A stretch of DNA of 64,000 nucleotides from Agelaius tricolor (taxonomy: Eukaryota > Chordata > Aves > Passeriformes > Icteridae). Where the stretch lies: positions 106,656,881 through 106,720,880 of the forward strand of contig JALJCS010000001.1 in the NCBI GenBank assembly GCA_023055355.1, given 5' to 3'. The translations under genes and the position numbers were made by a program. The notes beneath the pieces were generated by a model. It was not told the origin of the DNA, did no database searches, and saw only the letters and a list, made by a program, of their open reading frames with translations. Numbering within the stretch: position 1 is the stretch's first letter; each line of letters opens with the position of its first letter. Positions 24,547-37,855 of this stretch are shown in pieces.

Positions 24547-27306
24547 TTTTTATTGTAATTTTGGAAGGTCGGCCACTCAGTATTTCTTTAATTGTTTTTT
24601 ATGGTAACTCAGATAGGGTGGTCTAGCTAAGGATTATCTGTTAAGGATATAGACTCTAATTCCTTTGAAATTTTCCTTTTTCTGGTAGATGCTAAAGTTC
24701 AAAAACTTTTGCTCTTGTCACTCAAGTTCTCTATTAATACTTTGTATCCCTGATTTGAGCAGGGTGAAATCTTGCAATTGATTGATTTGTGTTCATCCTT
24801 GGTCATGTTTCCTCCTTGTGCTACCACTTTCTGCCATTGGCACAGTCTGCCAGGCTATTTGGCAGTGTTAAACTCCAGATCTTGCTTTGGACCAAAATTT
24901 CTGTCCCTATATTAAGGAAAGAATTGATTCTTAACATATTTGACATCTCAAGAGTCTAATCTAAGAACCTTAATTGTTATGAAAAAGAAAACAAAGAAAA
25001 ATCTGAGCACTTTTATATTGAATAAGTCTCAATAATGTGGTTAAAATTTCTATACATACACTTCCTGTTTTCTTCCCCTTTCACTTGTGTTATGGACACA
25101 ATTTGAATATGGAATATTGTACCATTCAGGAAAAGGGTAAACTGCTTCATGCTCTTGGCTTTTGTACATTATTCCCTGCTCAACTGATTAGATGATGGGC
25201 TTTAGGCTTTCCTGTGCAGTCTAAAGGAACTTACTCAGTTTCTGTGGAGAGTTAGGACTAATTTTCAACACTTACCAGATACATCCACATTTTTATTTTG
25301 AGAGGGAGACCACAGCTGGGGAAGACCTTCCATCCATTTATAGCTTTTTAATAACTAGAGGACCTTGGTGCCTCTAAGTCTGCAGAGAAAGGTGCTGCTG
25401 GCATAATTTCTGCTTGTTCTTCTGCTAACCTTTGCCAGCTTCACAGATGTTGGTTTACTAAATGCAATAGCAACCCATTTTCCTGCAAAGGAACTTTACA
25501 ATGTTACAAACAATTCCTTGCACTTTCTATACTGGCAAACTGTTCGGATTAGTGTGCACACAAAATGCCACTTTCCTCTTGGAACCCCCCCTGTTCTGCT
25601 GCTGGGTACTGGGTGGGCAGCAGGCCCACCTCTTCATCTTGTTGTGTTGAGCTACATCAAGTGATCTTCCAGGGAAAACTTGTTCAAATTTCATCCCAGC
25701 ATCTCAGCTGAGCACCAGTCTCCTCTGGTGAAACACTACTGGCAAACTGCTTCTATAACTACCTAATACCTTTCGTCAGGTTTAGTTATCAGGACCTCTG
25801 TCATCTTTAGTTTTGTCTTTTCTTTAGAAGAGATACATCAGCTGACAGTGCAATAGATTAACGTCTGCTAAGACCACTGGTTAGTGAGCACACTTCTCTT
25901 TTAATTGCAGTTTTCATCCTCAAAATGTTTTTCTAAAATTGGGAGGCTCATTCATGGTTCTTGCTTTCATGCAAGCAGATAAATTTTGTTGAGGTAAAAA
26001 CTCCACAAAAACAATATTCTTAGTGCTTAGCAGCAACTGCAGTCATGCAATATATCCTCCACTATTGTTATAAGTCTTTTAAGCATGATATAAAAATTGT
26101 GGAGACATATTTTAATCTAAAACTTCTATATTTATGGTTTCAGTTTCTCACTAAGTTAAGCAAACTGATTTAGAGATATTTTGAGATATTTAGAGTTTCA
26201 CACTTTATTTCATTGCGTTTTTATGATCTGGCTAATGAAGAGCTAAAACTGAAACTGTTAAAGCAGAGTAATAATGTATTCCTGTGATCACACACAAATA
26301 AAATTGTGTGGTATGTAGTACAAAAACTGCAACTGTCAACACAAAGTAATGAAAATCTACAACAATAATAAAATACTGGTTATTCAAACCAGTAAACCAT
26401 TAATCCATTTACAACAGAATAATGTGGTGGCTCAGTATGAAATGACTATATTTAGATATTGTTTAGAGATCATATTTAGGAAACTTTAAATACATTTATG
26501 CTTCTCAAGCATTCTAATCATCTATGAGCAATTTCTCCAATATCTTCTGTTACTGTTACTGTTACAGAAAGGGCAGTTTTCTAAAATACAGAATAATCTG
26601 TTGGAACAACAAGCTGGACTACAGTCAGTAAATTAGAAGTGTATTTAAGAAGACAGTTAATGTTAAAGAAAGGAAATTGTTCAGGGCTGGATGTAAAGTG
26701 AGAATAAGTCTTCACCTTTCCAAGAAAAAAATGTGTTTTTGAAAATACACTTGCGTTTATTTGTCAGAAGACAGACTCTTTCAGAATTAATCACATTGGA
26801 AATTCAAGCTCCTTCATGCATGTGTGATTGATTATTGCATTTTTCCTAAATTATGCTATTGGGTCTTATGGACTATTTAATCCAAAATGTACCCACAAGT
26901 TTGCATTTACTATAAGGACATTTTTACATTTAACACTAACATTTCCAAAAATCTGATGCACACAGATGATCAAATTGGATCAGGATGTAGAACATCTCAA
27001 ACTGTGTCCCATTTAATTCAGTATGTTTACACAGAGGCTGAATTTGATCAAGTCTCTAGCAAACAACTAAATAATTCAGTCCAGTGGCAGCCTTATTTCA
27101 CATGACTTGTACATCTGTCTTGATTGTGAATATAGCTGTTTTCCCAAGGATGGAGCTTTGCTTTGATGAATTGTGTCTGGAAAAACAATTTTTAATACAT
27201 TCAGTAAGTAAGACTTTGTCATTCAAGACGCATGTTTTTCCATCTGTATAAAGCCTCTTTGTTTTAGACTAAATAATTCAGTCCAGTAGAACCAGGACTT
27301 TTTCAC

Positions 27307-27393
27307 TTTGGAAGTACAGCTGCTTGAAGCAGGAGAAGAGTGTCTTGTCCTTTCCTCCTGGTGTTGGGAAGGATCTCTCTCTGATGAATGGCG
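27307..27393 (-). other. Candidate 87-nt exon, minus strand
   Basis: On the minus strand a long pyrimidine-rich acceptor (TTTGCTTCTTCTCTTCCAG) is followed by an 87-nt open segment and then GTGAAA, a weak donor. The frame is symmetric (29 whole codons) and reads RHSSERDPSQHQEERTRHSS followed by PASSSCTSK. This Ser/Arg/Glu/Gln-rich peptide is more typical of a disordered protein segment than of random translation of AT-rich DNA. No family is recognised, and the weak donor and isolation keep confidence low. Confidence 0.22.
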
Positions 27394-27981
27394 CTGGAAG
27401 AGAAGAAGCAAACAAAAAGGATAGATGGATTCTTTTGGAGGCTTAAAGGCTCAGTTTTGAAAAATACTATAGCACTTCTTTGTATAGACATACATTGTAG
27501 AATTGTTTAGGTTCCACTGCATCATGCTGTGTTGCATTGTAAAACGAAGTGGTTGCCATGTGATTGGAGCAGCTAATATATTTCAAATAACTTGACAGAG
27601 GGGAAAAAAGTTAGTCAGATGTATATATATGGGTAGCAGGATTGATCAGAACAAATTGTGAACATAATTGTCTTTGATTGCTATCCCTTTTTAAAATGTG
27701 ACTGCTTTGTAATAGCACCTTGGTTGGGTTTATGATGGTACAGAACTTCTCTCAATTTTTATTTTTCAGAAAGCATATAACAGATATTAGTTAGTGATAT
27801 GAAAAATGGATAGATTGTTTTTAGTTATATAAATTTGAAGCCTTTTTTCTGATTCAATTCATTTAATTGTTTGTAACTGTTTCTAGTAAACTAGGATATA
27901 AAGCTAGTATCAACATGGGGTTTTCATCCACATTTTGATGGGGAATGTGTCTTCTCTACAGCTATTCTTCTTTTCCTCCAG

Positions 27982-28113
27982 GCCAAATGCAAATGCTCCT
28001 AACACATTACAGTTTTGGATCTCTTTCAATCTTAATTTAAGCAACATAAATATCATGGTGTTTATTTTGATGGATAGTGTCCTCAGGGATATAGACAAGA
28101 ATGAATTGTCAAT
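27982..28113 (+). other. Candidate 132-nt exon, plus strand
   Basis: The acceptor CTATTCTTCTTTTCCTCCAG precedes the segment and the donor GTGAGTATTT follows it. The segment is 132 nt, divisible by three, and open in one phase (first base completing a codon, then PNANAPNTLQFWISF and onward). The peptide is hydrophobic and not recognised. It cannot be spliced in frame directly to the candidate at 22691-22760, because that join hits a stop. A competing candidate lies on the opposite strand 600 bp away, so at most one is likely to belong to the host gene. Confidence 0.2.
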
Positions 28114-31100
28114 GTGAGTATTTTTCAGTGTGCTATGAATCTCTGAAACTCCCGTGCAAAACCATCAGCAGATCATTTGGTGTGACTCAGCATAGATATC
28201 TAGAGTTAGGTAAAGCAGAATAACTCATTGTAAAACAGTAGAACTTGCTGGAGCATGATGAGATTATCTTCTTTCACTCTGGGTGTTTCTGTCTTTAAGG
28301 CTAATTCTGTCTCCTTTCTGATTGAACATGTGCCTGAGGCCACTAGGAGAGCTTTAATGATCAAGGTGTAAAAAAAAAAACCACATGAGGTGACCAGTCA
28401 ATGAGTTGGCAGCTGAAGCATGTACTTTGCAAGTCAGGATCGCAGACAGTCTGTTTTTCTATTCTCGCCTTCTAAATAATTGCTGAAGCTTTGCACAAGG
28501 GCATAAGTGCATTTATCAGGGGAAAAGTAGCAAAAGACAGAAGGTTTGAGAAATTTTTTCAAGTAAATTCTCCATAAAATAATGAAGACAGCTAAACCAA
28601 AACAAGGATAACGAAGGTGATTTTTTGTTTGCTAGCTTGCTTTTTTAAATTCAGTGGTGCTGTAGTGAAGTAAGTACCTCAAGTGTTTGCTTTGGTGACA
28701 TACCACTGAGATACATTTTTATTAATCTTCCCAAAATCATGACAGCAAGTGATGTTGTCATTGGAATTCCAGGACCTTCTCAGATTAACAGGGAATTTAA
28801 AATCTTTTGATTGTTATCTCAGACACAATTGTTTACCCTCCTTAGCATCTGTAACTTCAGCCTTAGAAGGAGCCCCTTTGTTTGGATTCCTCTTTTGTAC
28901 CTGTAGCTAATTGATATGAATGTCAAGATGAATTTCTTTGTCTTGTCCATTCCAAGAGCAGTTTGTGTAACACAGATGTCATTTTAATGGGGCCATAATC
29001 TTTTTTTCATATACATATTTCTGGCATATCACATATATCACATATATTTATAGAATGGTGTGAACACTGATCTGCATCATTCACCTCTTAGAATACACCC
29101 AAGCTTTCAGGTTTGTCATCTACCCAATAACTATGTTCATTTTGCTTCATTCAGGTCACAAACCTGAAAATGAAGTTTATTCCTTTTCCCAGATTCTGGG
29201 ATTTAGGCCCAGAAATAAGAAATGTCTTATACTTGTCTGAGAAAATGTCTTATATTTGACTCAAGGAGGCATTATACATTTATGTTCTATATAAAGTTTC
29301 GTCTCTTAATGACCTGGTAGTATATTACTGCTAGGCCAGTTTTCTGGATGTCATGTTAGACAAATATTCTCTTGTAGTTTAGCACCACTTTGCAGTTAAA
29401 TATGTAGGTATATGAAAACACTGATAACTTTATACATACCTATCAATATTTTTTTTATACTCATGTAGGTATTAATATATTTAATTCCCCTACCCCAGCA
29501 CCCCACTTTATTTCTCATTTCCTCTCTAATATTCCCTGCAGATATCCCATTCATGTTTTGCTGATTGTCCTGGTTTAGGGTAAATTTTGGGAGGAAACCT
29601 CTGAAAGGTTCTTCTCTAGAAAGCAAATTCAAGTGACCTGCCTGAGAGATACAATCTATAAAATCATATAAATAATTTTTCCCTCAATTTTATGCAGTTC
29701 TTTGGCACAGTTTTCAGAAGAAACTTGGAAAACCCAAAACAAATTAAATGTGTAAAAGGAATATCAGCAAGTAAGAATTGAACAAAGTTAGCAGAACAAA
29801 AGTCAAGTGCCGTTTTGCTGTTTAACATGACTCATTGCTTTGTGCTTACCTGCGGTATCAGTTTCAGTCTTATCAGTGACTCAAACCAACTCTGATGCGT
29901 GTATGTTTCCATATTATGATTTTGTCATGCCTCAGGGTGACACCTTAGAATAATTATTGCAATGAACAAATTTTGCAAAGCAGCAAGTGGAGAGCACTTT
30001 CCAGTCCATAATATACCTTTTTCTGAAACCACCCTTTGTAGTGCTTCATTGTAGGCAAGCTACGCGATAGCCAAAAACGTCATATTTATGTATGAAATAT
30101 TTTAAATATATAGAAGGCAAACCCGTAAGTGTTAAAAGTATGTATTTTTTTAAAAAATAATGAAAACTATCCTATTCAGTATTTGTCAACGTCAGAAAAT
30201 TATGTGATAGTTTCTGTGTTATGAATCTGTCAAATTTTGAGAAAATAGATGTCTCCTGCCTGTTTCTGTTTTACAATTAACCAATATTTAAGCAAGTGCT
30301 GTGCAGATACCATAAGACTTCTTTTTTATGAATTGCAAACCCGAACCATCAGCACTAGAACCTCAGATAAAACCAGTGAATTTAAGGCAACTGAATTCCC
30401 AAAACAAATTAATATTCTGCCTTGGTTAATAAATAATGTCAATTATGTCAAGAGTAACCAATTCTTGTAAATCCTTTGTTGCTTAACTTCCTATTTAATA
30501 CAGTGTTAAATCTTATTTTTCTACCTCACAATAGTGTTTAAAGATGAACACATATAAAAAGTGTGACTTTTTCAGGAAGATGTCTCTCAAGTGTCTGAGA
30601 TTAGTCTTTTTTAACTTGTGTGGGTAAATGGGACGACAATATAATCAAAGGAGATAAGAAAAGGATGTTTGTTTTAGAAAGAATATAAAAATAGAAGCTA
30701 CTTGTTCTGCTCTTTCATCTTTAATGAAGGAAGTAGAATTTCAATGAAACAGGAACCTGGGAATTTCCTTTCTCTGAAAAGTCACAAAGTCTGGGGATGA
30801 CTCCTAGTTTTGGTATCAAAGATTATTTCTTCCGATCACCTTTGTGCTGGCTTTTCAGGATCTGGTCTGAGCCTCATGAGCACTAAGGTCTGGGAGAGGG
30901 CATGCTGATTTTCTGGCATAAAGAATTTGGTAATTGGAATATAAAGAAGTCTTAGAGATATTTTCAGATGAAGAGAGGAGACAAGTTTCAGGTGTGAAAC
31001 TTTCCCTTCACCGAAACAGGCAAAAGACAACACTTACTTTTCCATTACTCCAATTTGACTAGCAAAAATTGTTTTTTCTCCTGGTATGTGTAATTAGCTG

Positions 31101-34100
31101 GTAATGTAGGGAGGTTGCTAAGTGTTTTGCCTACAGACTGCGCTTGGCAGGAGGTGGTTGAGGACCATTGTGGTTTTAGGCTGGCTGCCAATGTGAAACT
31201 GGAGAGAGTAAGAGAGAAGGAAATACTAAGTTATTTCTGAAGGTGTAATGACAGTGCATTTTCCTCTTGAAGAGGATTTTCTTATGGTTCCCTTAGAAGC
31301 AGTTGAGAGAAGAAGCATTAAGTATCATGATCTTAATTAGAGATTTTATTTCACTCTGAGGAAAGAAAGTTTCCTGGAGAAACCTTGGTAAGTAGCAGGA
31401 GTAAAATGGCTTTGCCCACTTAAAAAGGAAAAGAAAAACCTGAAGCCTAAAGGTCCTTCTATATCAAGATATCTTCCATGTCAAGGCATTTTTACATCTA
31501 CAAACATGTGTCATGAGGAGCTAGAGATCAAGCTTTACATTTATATAGTAATGAATAGGAGTCTGTCTTCCAAATGCCTACTTTTTCATGTCTACTTCTG
31601 ACATATGTTGGTCCCCCATGGTTAAAAATCCTAGGTTGAAACAGTATCAGAAACCCTGGGCATAATTATAAACTGACACTGTTCAGGAAACCTCTTTGCC
31701 TTGCATCAAAGTTGGCTGAAGGAGGGAAGTAGAGGAACTGGGAATTGCTGCCACATTGAGGGAATTGGGAGGAAGGCAGAACTAGACTGGTTCTGTCTGT
31801 GCTATGAAATGCTGGCATGTGGAAGTACTCTAGGTAGGAAATGTGAAACTTGGTTTCAGCGAATAAGTGGACATAATCATCTGTGAAAAGCAGTGTGTGA
31901 TAAAGTGTTATCAGCATCTAGTAGAACCTAAAGAAAATTACTTCATTTCCCAATGAGTAGTCATGTGAGTATTCAAAATCTAAAATGGCAGTGTTCCCCA
32001 AGAGCTGTTGGTATGGCCTGTTTCTAAGCTCTATTTCTACATTTGTTCTAGTCAAGAGATGAAATCTGACTGACTTTAATCGAAGCAGAATTAGGCTCAT
32101 ATTGAATTTTTGGAACAATTCTAGCATTGCTGTCAGCAAGATTATGAGTTCTGCCCTCATGCTTTCCCCTGACATCTGCCTGTTTCAAAGTGTAAATGAA
32201 CTAACATGAGGAAAGTTTTACATCTGCCTGTACTGGCAGCTAGGAGAGATGTTGTAAAGTACTGGAAACTTGACAAATCCTGCAGCTTTCAAAAATTAGA
32301 TTGCAAATGTTTTCAGTTTATCTTCCTTAAAATGGGAATAATAGTAAATAGAAGTCCAGAATTTAGATTTCCTTTTCATCCAAGACTGCAAGAAAGAGCA
32401 AGTACTTCCTCTGAAGACCTGTAAACATTTTAAAATACAGGTTTATGTGTATTTATGCAGTGAAACTAGGGGCAAAAATACATTAAATGATATATTTAAT
32501 GCCCATGTAAAACTGTCTTTCTTTTGAAACAATCGGTTAAATGTCTGCAAAAATGTATTTTCTACTTTATAGTCCTTCTGCAACTGACACGTTACCATTA
32601 CTTCATAGTTTTTACTCTTCTGAACTGTTAGTGCTTCATATCTGCTTTTAGCATTTTGTATGCAGACACAATAATTCTGTATCCTACATTACCTGAGTAA
32701 TATGTAGCAGATGTCTGTTCTGTTTTTCCTGTTGTACAAACTGATATAATGTAAAGGAGAAAAAAAGAAAAAAGGTCATCTGAGATATTGAAGGCAAACT
32801 GAATTTGTCTAGTCTGAAATACAAATACAAAGCCCACTGAATAATCAGAAGGGTCTTCATTTTGAAAAACAATGAAATATTTAATTCCCATTATGGCTCA
32901 TTAAATTAATTCAACAGCTTGTTCCAGACCTTCCAAAGGTATTCTGTCTTGAACACAGCCAAGAATAATCTATTTTCTAAACTGGATTGAGCTTTTATTT
33001 TATGTCTTCAACAGTAAGAACTGCATGTCCTTAACATGGAAGGTGATGTTACCAGAAGGAAACAAGAGGTGTTTCTTAGAAATTGCTCCAAGACTTAACA
33101 GTGTAAAGGTACTGAATGTTTCCTGTAAAGTGACATACTCTTTCAGCTTCTGGCTTTTCAGTGTGCAGCAATTGAGAGCCTTAATTATCTGACAGGATGT
33201 ACTGAACAGTTCTCAGGTCATGGGATTAAGTTCTTCCAAAATCTCCACTACTGTAGACTGTACTTTGACTGAAATATTAGCAGACATCATGTAGCATTTT
33301 CTTACCAAGATGATTTTCAATTTCCATGGTAGCAGACAGTTTGGACAGAATTCAAGACGTGGGGTGGTTTTTTTGTTTGTTTTGCTGTAGCAAAAGGACT
33401 AATGAGAGCAGTGGGAATAAATTGAAGCATCTCTGTTTTGTTTGTTATACAAAGCTGTGGTATGTGACCGTTCCTGTCAAGAAGATCAAAAAATGAAGAA
33501 GATATGAAGTAGAAAGGAACTAGAGGTAAAGGTGTGAAGTATCTTGCCTGGGATCTTTCAGTTGCAGTATCTCTAAGCCATAATTAGTGTTTGTCCACCT
33601 CCTGTAGCTTTATGCTATGGGTTTAGTGTTTTGGGTTTTTTTTATTGTTCAAGTTGTCTTAAAGTGTTATGTCTTTAAACATGGTGCAATGTACATATTA
33701 CATTTAATGGTATTCTTCTCCACACGTTTGTTTATCCAGTTCTCTTCCCACTCCACATTTCATACTGGATCTGAATTTTGAAGATGGTAACACCTAAAGC
33801 AGATTGCTTGCTGCTAGTCCTGTTGCTGAATTTTCAACAAGAATTTGAGCTACTGTCATAATAAGGGTAGGACAGAGACTGAACTAATATAATCCTCATT
33901 CTGGAATGAGCTGATATTATTTTTGCACTGCCTATTGCCATTAATACATTTTTTAAAACTGCTTGAATTACTAAGATTATTAATATTTTCTCTCAGCTTT
34001 TCAAGTTCTCACTTTTATTTCGTGCAAAACAACTGAGATCTCTTGCCATTTAGGTATATTTCAATTTTATTGTTTCTGTCAAGCTTCCTCAGGCCAACAA

Positions 34101-34479
34101 AGGCAAGCCACAACAGATCCAGGAGTACACACTAGGAACTCAAACATGAAATTGTCACTGGTCCTATGGTTAAATAGTTACTTTTTAGGCTCAGACTGAA
34201 CTCTTCCCCCGTATCTTACACAACTGGACATTGCATCATTTCTTACATCCTTCAGAAATGCTCTAGTGCTTTGCTGAGGCCAGGTTTGCATCCCTTGAGG
34301 AAGGAGTTGAGTTTTTGGGTGTGTAATAGCTGGCCTGCATATCACAAAGGTAATGAACTGTCTCCATCTGGAGGATACAAACCAACTTCTAGGCCAGTAA
34401 GAGGCAAATCCTGCAAGGCTAGATGGTGCCTCTTACCATGACAATTGCCCTCCCTTACACAACTTGCTTAGTTGTAAAA

Positions 34480-34850
34480 CTCCTTTCACTTCCCCTGAGG
34501 ATGGTCTGACTGGGCATTACTCACTCCAGCAGCTGAAAAGGTATCACAAACCCTCAGAGACCCCCAAAGAACCCTCAGGCTCATTTCTAAGGCCACAGGA
34601 CTGAAAGCTCCCTTGCCCTGGGGGGGTTCCTGGGTGTTCCCACTGATGCTGGGCATATTTAAACCCATCTGACTTTGTGTTCTGTGGGCTTCTTCACCCA
34701 TAAGGATCAAGTTGGAGTAAACTTTGACCAATGGACATCCCAGCTGCAACAATAGAGCCTTGTCACAGATCCGTGGGTGCTGATTATGTATCTTTCTACT
34801 CCTTTCTTTCTTTCTTTTTTCTTCCCTGTACATTTTCTAAAGGAATATAT
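34480..34850 (+). mobile_element. Probable LTR, forward
   Basis: The segment is richer in G+C than its flanks and has the layout of an LTR: an upstream part with CCTGAGGATGGTCTGACTGG and CCTCAGAGACCCCC, a TATA-like CATATTTAAA at 34654-34663, then CTTTGTGTTCTGTGGGCTTC, and a (TTTC)n run at 34801-34821. The order agrees with an avian LTR that I remember only loosely, and exact termini are not certain. No retroviral genes adjoin it. An open frame of 115 codons on the opposite strand is a by-product. Confidence 0.5.
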
Positions 34851-35029
34851 TTATGCTTTCATGTGCTATGTAACTATAGATAATAATAACAACCAAAATG
34901 GCTACATATCTGCTTTCCATTGCAACCAAATTGTTTAAAAATAAAACCACATGCATATATGTTTGCAAACATCATTCATCCAGTGTCATTTCACTCTAAC
35001 CCACCTGAAGAAATGTATTAACAAGAACC

Positions 35030-35389
35030 TGGATTGCCCTCACCTTCGTGGGCATGGATTGTAGCAGTCTGTTTCTGGTTGGGGGAGCAACTGGAGGTGG
35101 GGCATAGGGTCCATCTGCCATTGTTTCATTTTCCTAGGCCTGGTGAGAATTTTGCATGTAAATCACCCTCTCTCTGTGCACTTTTTTATTACTATTGTTG
35201 CTGTTACTGTTCCTTTTCTTATCTCATTGCTGTCTCAACCAAAATTGTTCTTATCTCAACCCATTACTTCCATCTTTTCTCAACTCCATCCCCAGAGTGG
35301 AAAGTAGGGGGGAAGAGTGCACTGTTCCTTTTTTGGGAGAGTCTTACTGGAGGCACTGAACTGGGGAGTGCCATTTCTAAACCATGGCA
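35030..35389 (+). mobile_element. Solo LTR, ERVL-like, 5' end unclear
   Basis: The 3' half is diagnostic: GTTGCTGTTACTGTTCC, TTATCTCATTGCTGTC, TTGTTCTTATCTCAACCC, then CACTGAACTGGGGAGTG and the terminus TTTCTAAACCATGGCA. The 3' end matches that of the LTR at 49841-50291 (GCTGAATTGGGGAATAC, TCCTAAATCATGACA), so both belong to related families. The 5' border is a guess. What follows position 35389 shows no primer-binding site or gag, which points to a solo LTR. A 143-codon open frame running through the LTR is not considered a gene. Confidence 0.7.
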
Positions 35390-37289
35390 CATAGTTACAA
35401 AACATGTAGATAACTTCGATTCCCAGATCATACTGCTTTGTAGCACAAGGATGAATTCGTCCTGATACTAGAGAAAAATCTAGGAGTCTGAGCAGTTAGT
35501 AAAAGAGGTTGGACCTTCAGTGGGCTCAAAAGGTTTGGGGTAGTGGCAGCAGTGAGTATAGAGGATAACAAAGCAATGGAGTAAAAATTGATCAGTTTTA
35601 AAGTTCTGACAGAAAAGTAGGGAGAAAATGACTCCATATCACAAAGACTGTTTCAAGTTAAGACAAGTAGGTGCCAGCTTAGGCTGCTGACAAGGACGAC
35701 AAGCAGCTGCCTCAATCACTAGCAGTATTTGTAGCATGCCATATTTGAAGTCAGCCATGTCACTACAAGCTCATGATTGCAAAGTTATGTCAGGTCACAG
35801 TTTATGCCATGTGGTTACCCCGTCTTCTGCTGTAAGCAATAGCCACAAATATTTTTTAAATCTCTCTGGATTAATTATTGGCAGATGCTACTTAACACAA
35901 ATACAAAAATGCTTTTCCAATGAAAATATTTTTTACAGTATTGTAGCCATGTGAGTATCATTTTCATGGAAAACTTCTGCTTATAGACTGTGGAATGTAA
36001 GACAACACATAATTTTTTTTTAATCCTAAATGCAAGATTTTGGATTTTACATTTTCAAATTTTTAACGTTAAAACAGATTTTAATCTTCTCAGATGGTTT
36101 TAAAGCTTTCATAAGGTAAGGAGCTACAATGATGGAGATAGAGAGTGCCTCTAAAATTTTCTAGTGCCTTTCTGTTGAATTTAATAGTGTAGTTGAATCT
36201 GACTTAAAGTAACACTTGAAAAACCCTAATGCTCTGAAAATTGGTTTCAACCAATGTTTACAGTGTTATTATTTTACATTAATTTTTAATTTCAATGCCT
36301 AGTCTCATGCTAAATAAGTATTTTGCAAAGGTCTAAGTCTTATCGGGAATCTGTATTAATGATACAGAATGCTCTCTCAAAATGCTCGGGTAAAAAAAAT
36401 CTGAATCATAATTTTTAAACTGCTAAATTAAGGAAATGAACTGCCATATGAAATTACTTATGAAGTGGAAGATAATTCTTATTTCATGTGAAGTGTTCAT
36501 CACCACATTTTTTCCAAATACTGATGAGCTATGTTCATTATATACTTCTATGTGCTTTGCATTTTTGTTAACAGATTTGCCATTCATCAGTATTAGAATA
36601 TATTTTCTTATACTTTACAAGTTAATAGTGAGATAGTTTATCTTTTGGCTTCCTCCTTCCCTAATTTTTTTCTTTCATAGTCACTGATAAAAAATTCCAG
36701 CCTTTATATACTATATGTTACTTTTTATTATTTATAATGTCTGATTTGGATTTTTTTCTCATCTCTAAGCCAAAGCAAACATTACATTTTCTTAGTTACA
36801 AATTTTTGAAATATATAATGTAATATTTTAGTTGAAATTCACATTCTTCTGTTCATAAAAATAGCTGATTTAACTTACAATTACTTGTTAGACTTGTGAA
36901 AATGCCATTTTTAAGCACAAAACATACTTAAAGACTTTTACTCTCCTATTCTGCTTTCATATAGCAAATATATTCAAAACCAGAGCACTTGCTACAAAGT
37001 CATTTTAGTTCTGTGATCATAACTAAATGGACTTGCAATTTCTCTCAATTTGGCAAAAGTGTTCCTAAATTAGGAGATTAACACATAAACCATAGATTGG
37101 TGAAATAAATTGTATCAGGAGGGTGAAACACGTTTCAAAGAGAATAAAGGTTGCTGTGATATCACTTCTTTTACTTCTTATGTAGGTGACTGTGAGAGTT
37201 GGTATCAATATTCTCTGAACCTTTGTTATGCATTTGAATAGTGATTCATAATCTTTTCAAGGATCATTTGCTTGTCAGATATGGATAAC
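35390..37289. other. AT-rich DNA without a recognised gene
   Basis: No gene or nameable repeat was seen. Open frames are about 70 codons. Confidence 0.6.
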
Positions 37290-37855
37290 TGTTGTGGGTT
37301 AACAGCGACAGGCAGCTGAGCTCCACACAGCTCTCTCTCACTCTCCCTCCACCCCCTGCTTGATGGGGATGAGGGAGAGAATTTGAAGTGTGGAAACTTG
37401 TGGGTTGAGATAAAGACAGTTTAACAGGTAAAGCAAAAGCTGTGTGCAACAAGCAAAGCAAAAGGAATTCATTTACTGCTTCTCATGAGATGTTCAGCCA
37501 TTTCCTGGAGAGCAGAGCTCCATCACACCCAGTGCTGACTTGGGAGGGCAAATGCCATCGCTCTGAACTCCTTCCTTTTTCTTCCCCCAGTTTGATGAGC
37601 ATGATGCCGTATTTTACAGAACGTACCTTTAGTCAGTTGGGGTCAGTGTCCAGCTGTGTCTCCTCCCAAATCCCTGTGCACCCCCAGTCTCCTCACTGTG
37701 GGGGTGAGTGAAGAGCAGAAAAGGCCTTTACACTGTGCTAGCCTGGCTCAGCAATAATACCCCTGTGTTATCAACAAAGCTTTCAGCACAAATCCAAAAC
37801 ACAGCCCCATACCAGTTACTTTGAAGAACATTAAATCAACCAAAACAAACAGTTA
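37290..37855 (-). mobile_element. Solo LTR, reverse, same family as 2286-2831
   Basis: On the plus strand it begins TGTTGTGGGTTAACAGCGAC and continues CTCCACACAGCTCTC, TGGGTTGAGATAAAGAC, TTTAACAGGTAAAGCAAAAG, GATGTTCAGCC, CAGTTGGGGTCAGTG, CAGAAAAGGCC, ACAAATCCAAAACACAGCCC and CATACCAGTTAC. Reverse-complemented, this is the same block order as the LTR at 2286-2831, and it is the better preserved of the two in most blocks. A possible 5-bp target duplication, ATAAC, is at 37285-37289 and 37856-37860; five bases is the length expected of ERVL-type integration, but the match could be chance. No internal retroviral sequence is present. Confidence 0.85.

Larger units (their letters stand above)
24547..34479. 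other. Long AT-rich unique stretch
   Basis: No transposon with recognisable ends was found over about 10 kb. Open frames are under 90 codons. A short CATATATCA-type array lies at 29025-29050. Two exon-like segments on opposite strands near 27.3 and 28.0 kb are listed separately. Confidence 0.5.

Noticed and set aside
28655..28669. 15-nt microexon-like segment between TTTAAATTCAG and GTAAGTACC
   Set aside because: One of its frames has a stop and the acceptor tract is broken by AAA. It is likely one of the chance pairings expected in a window this size.
34486..34833. 115-codon minus-strand open frame
   Set aside because: It is antisense to the probable LTR, with no recognised domain.
35034..35465. 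143-codon plus-strand open frame
   Set aside because: It runs through an LTR and out the other side, and its Phe/Tyr/Ser-rich middle is a translated pyrimidine tract. It is not a gene.
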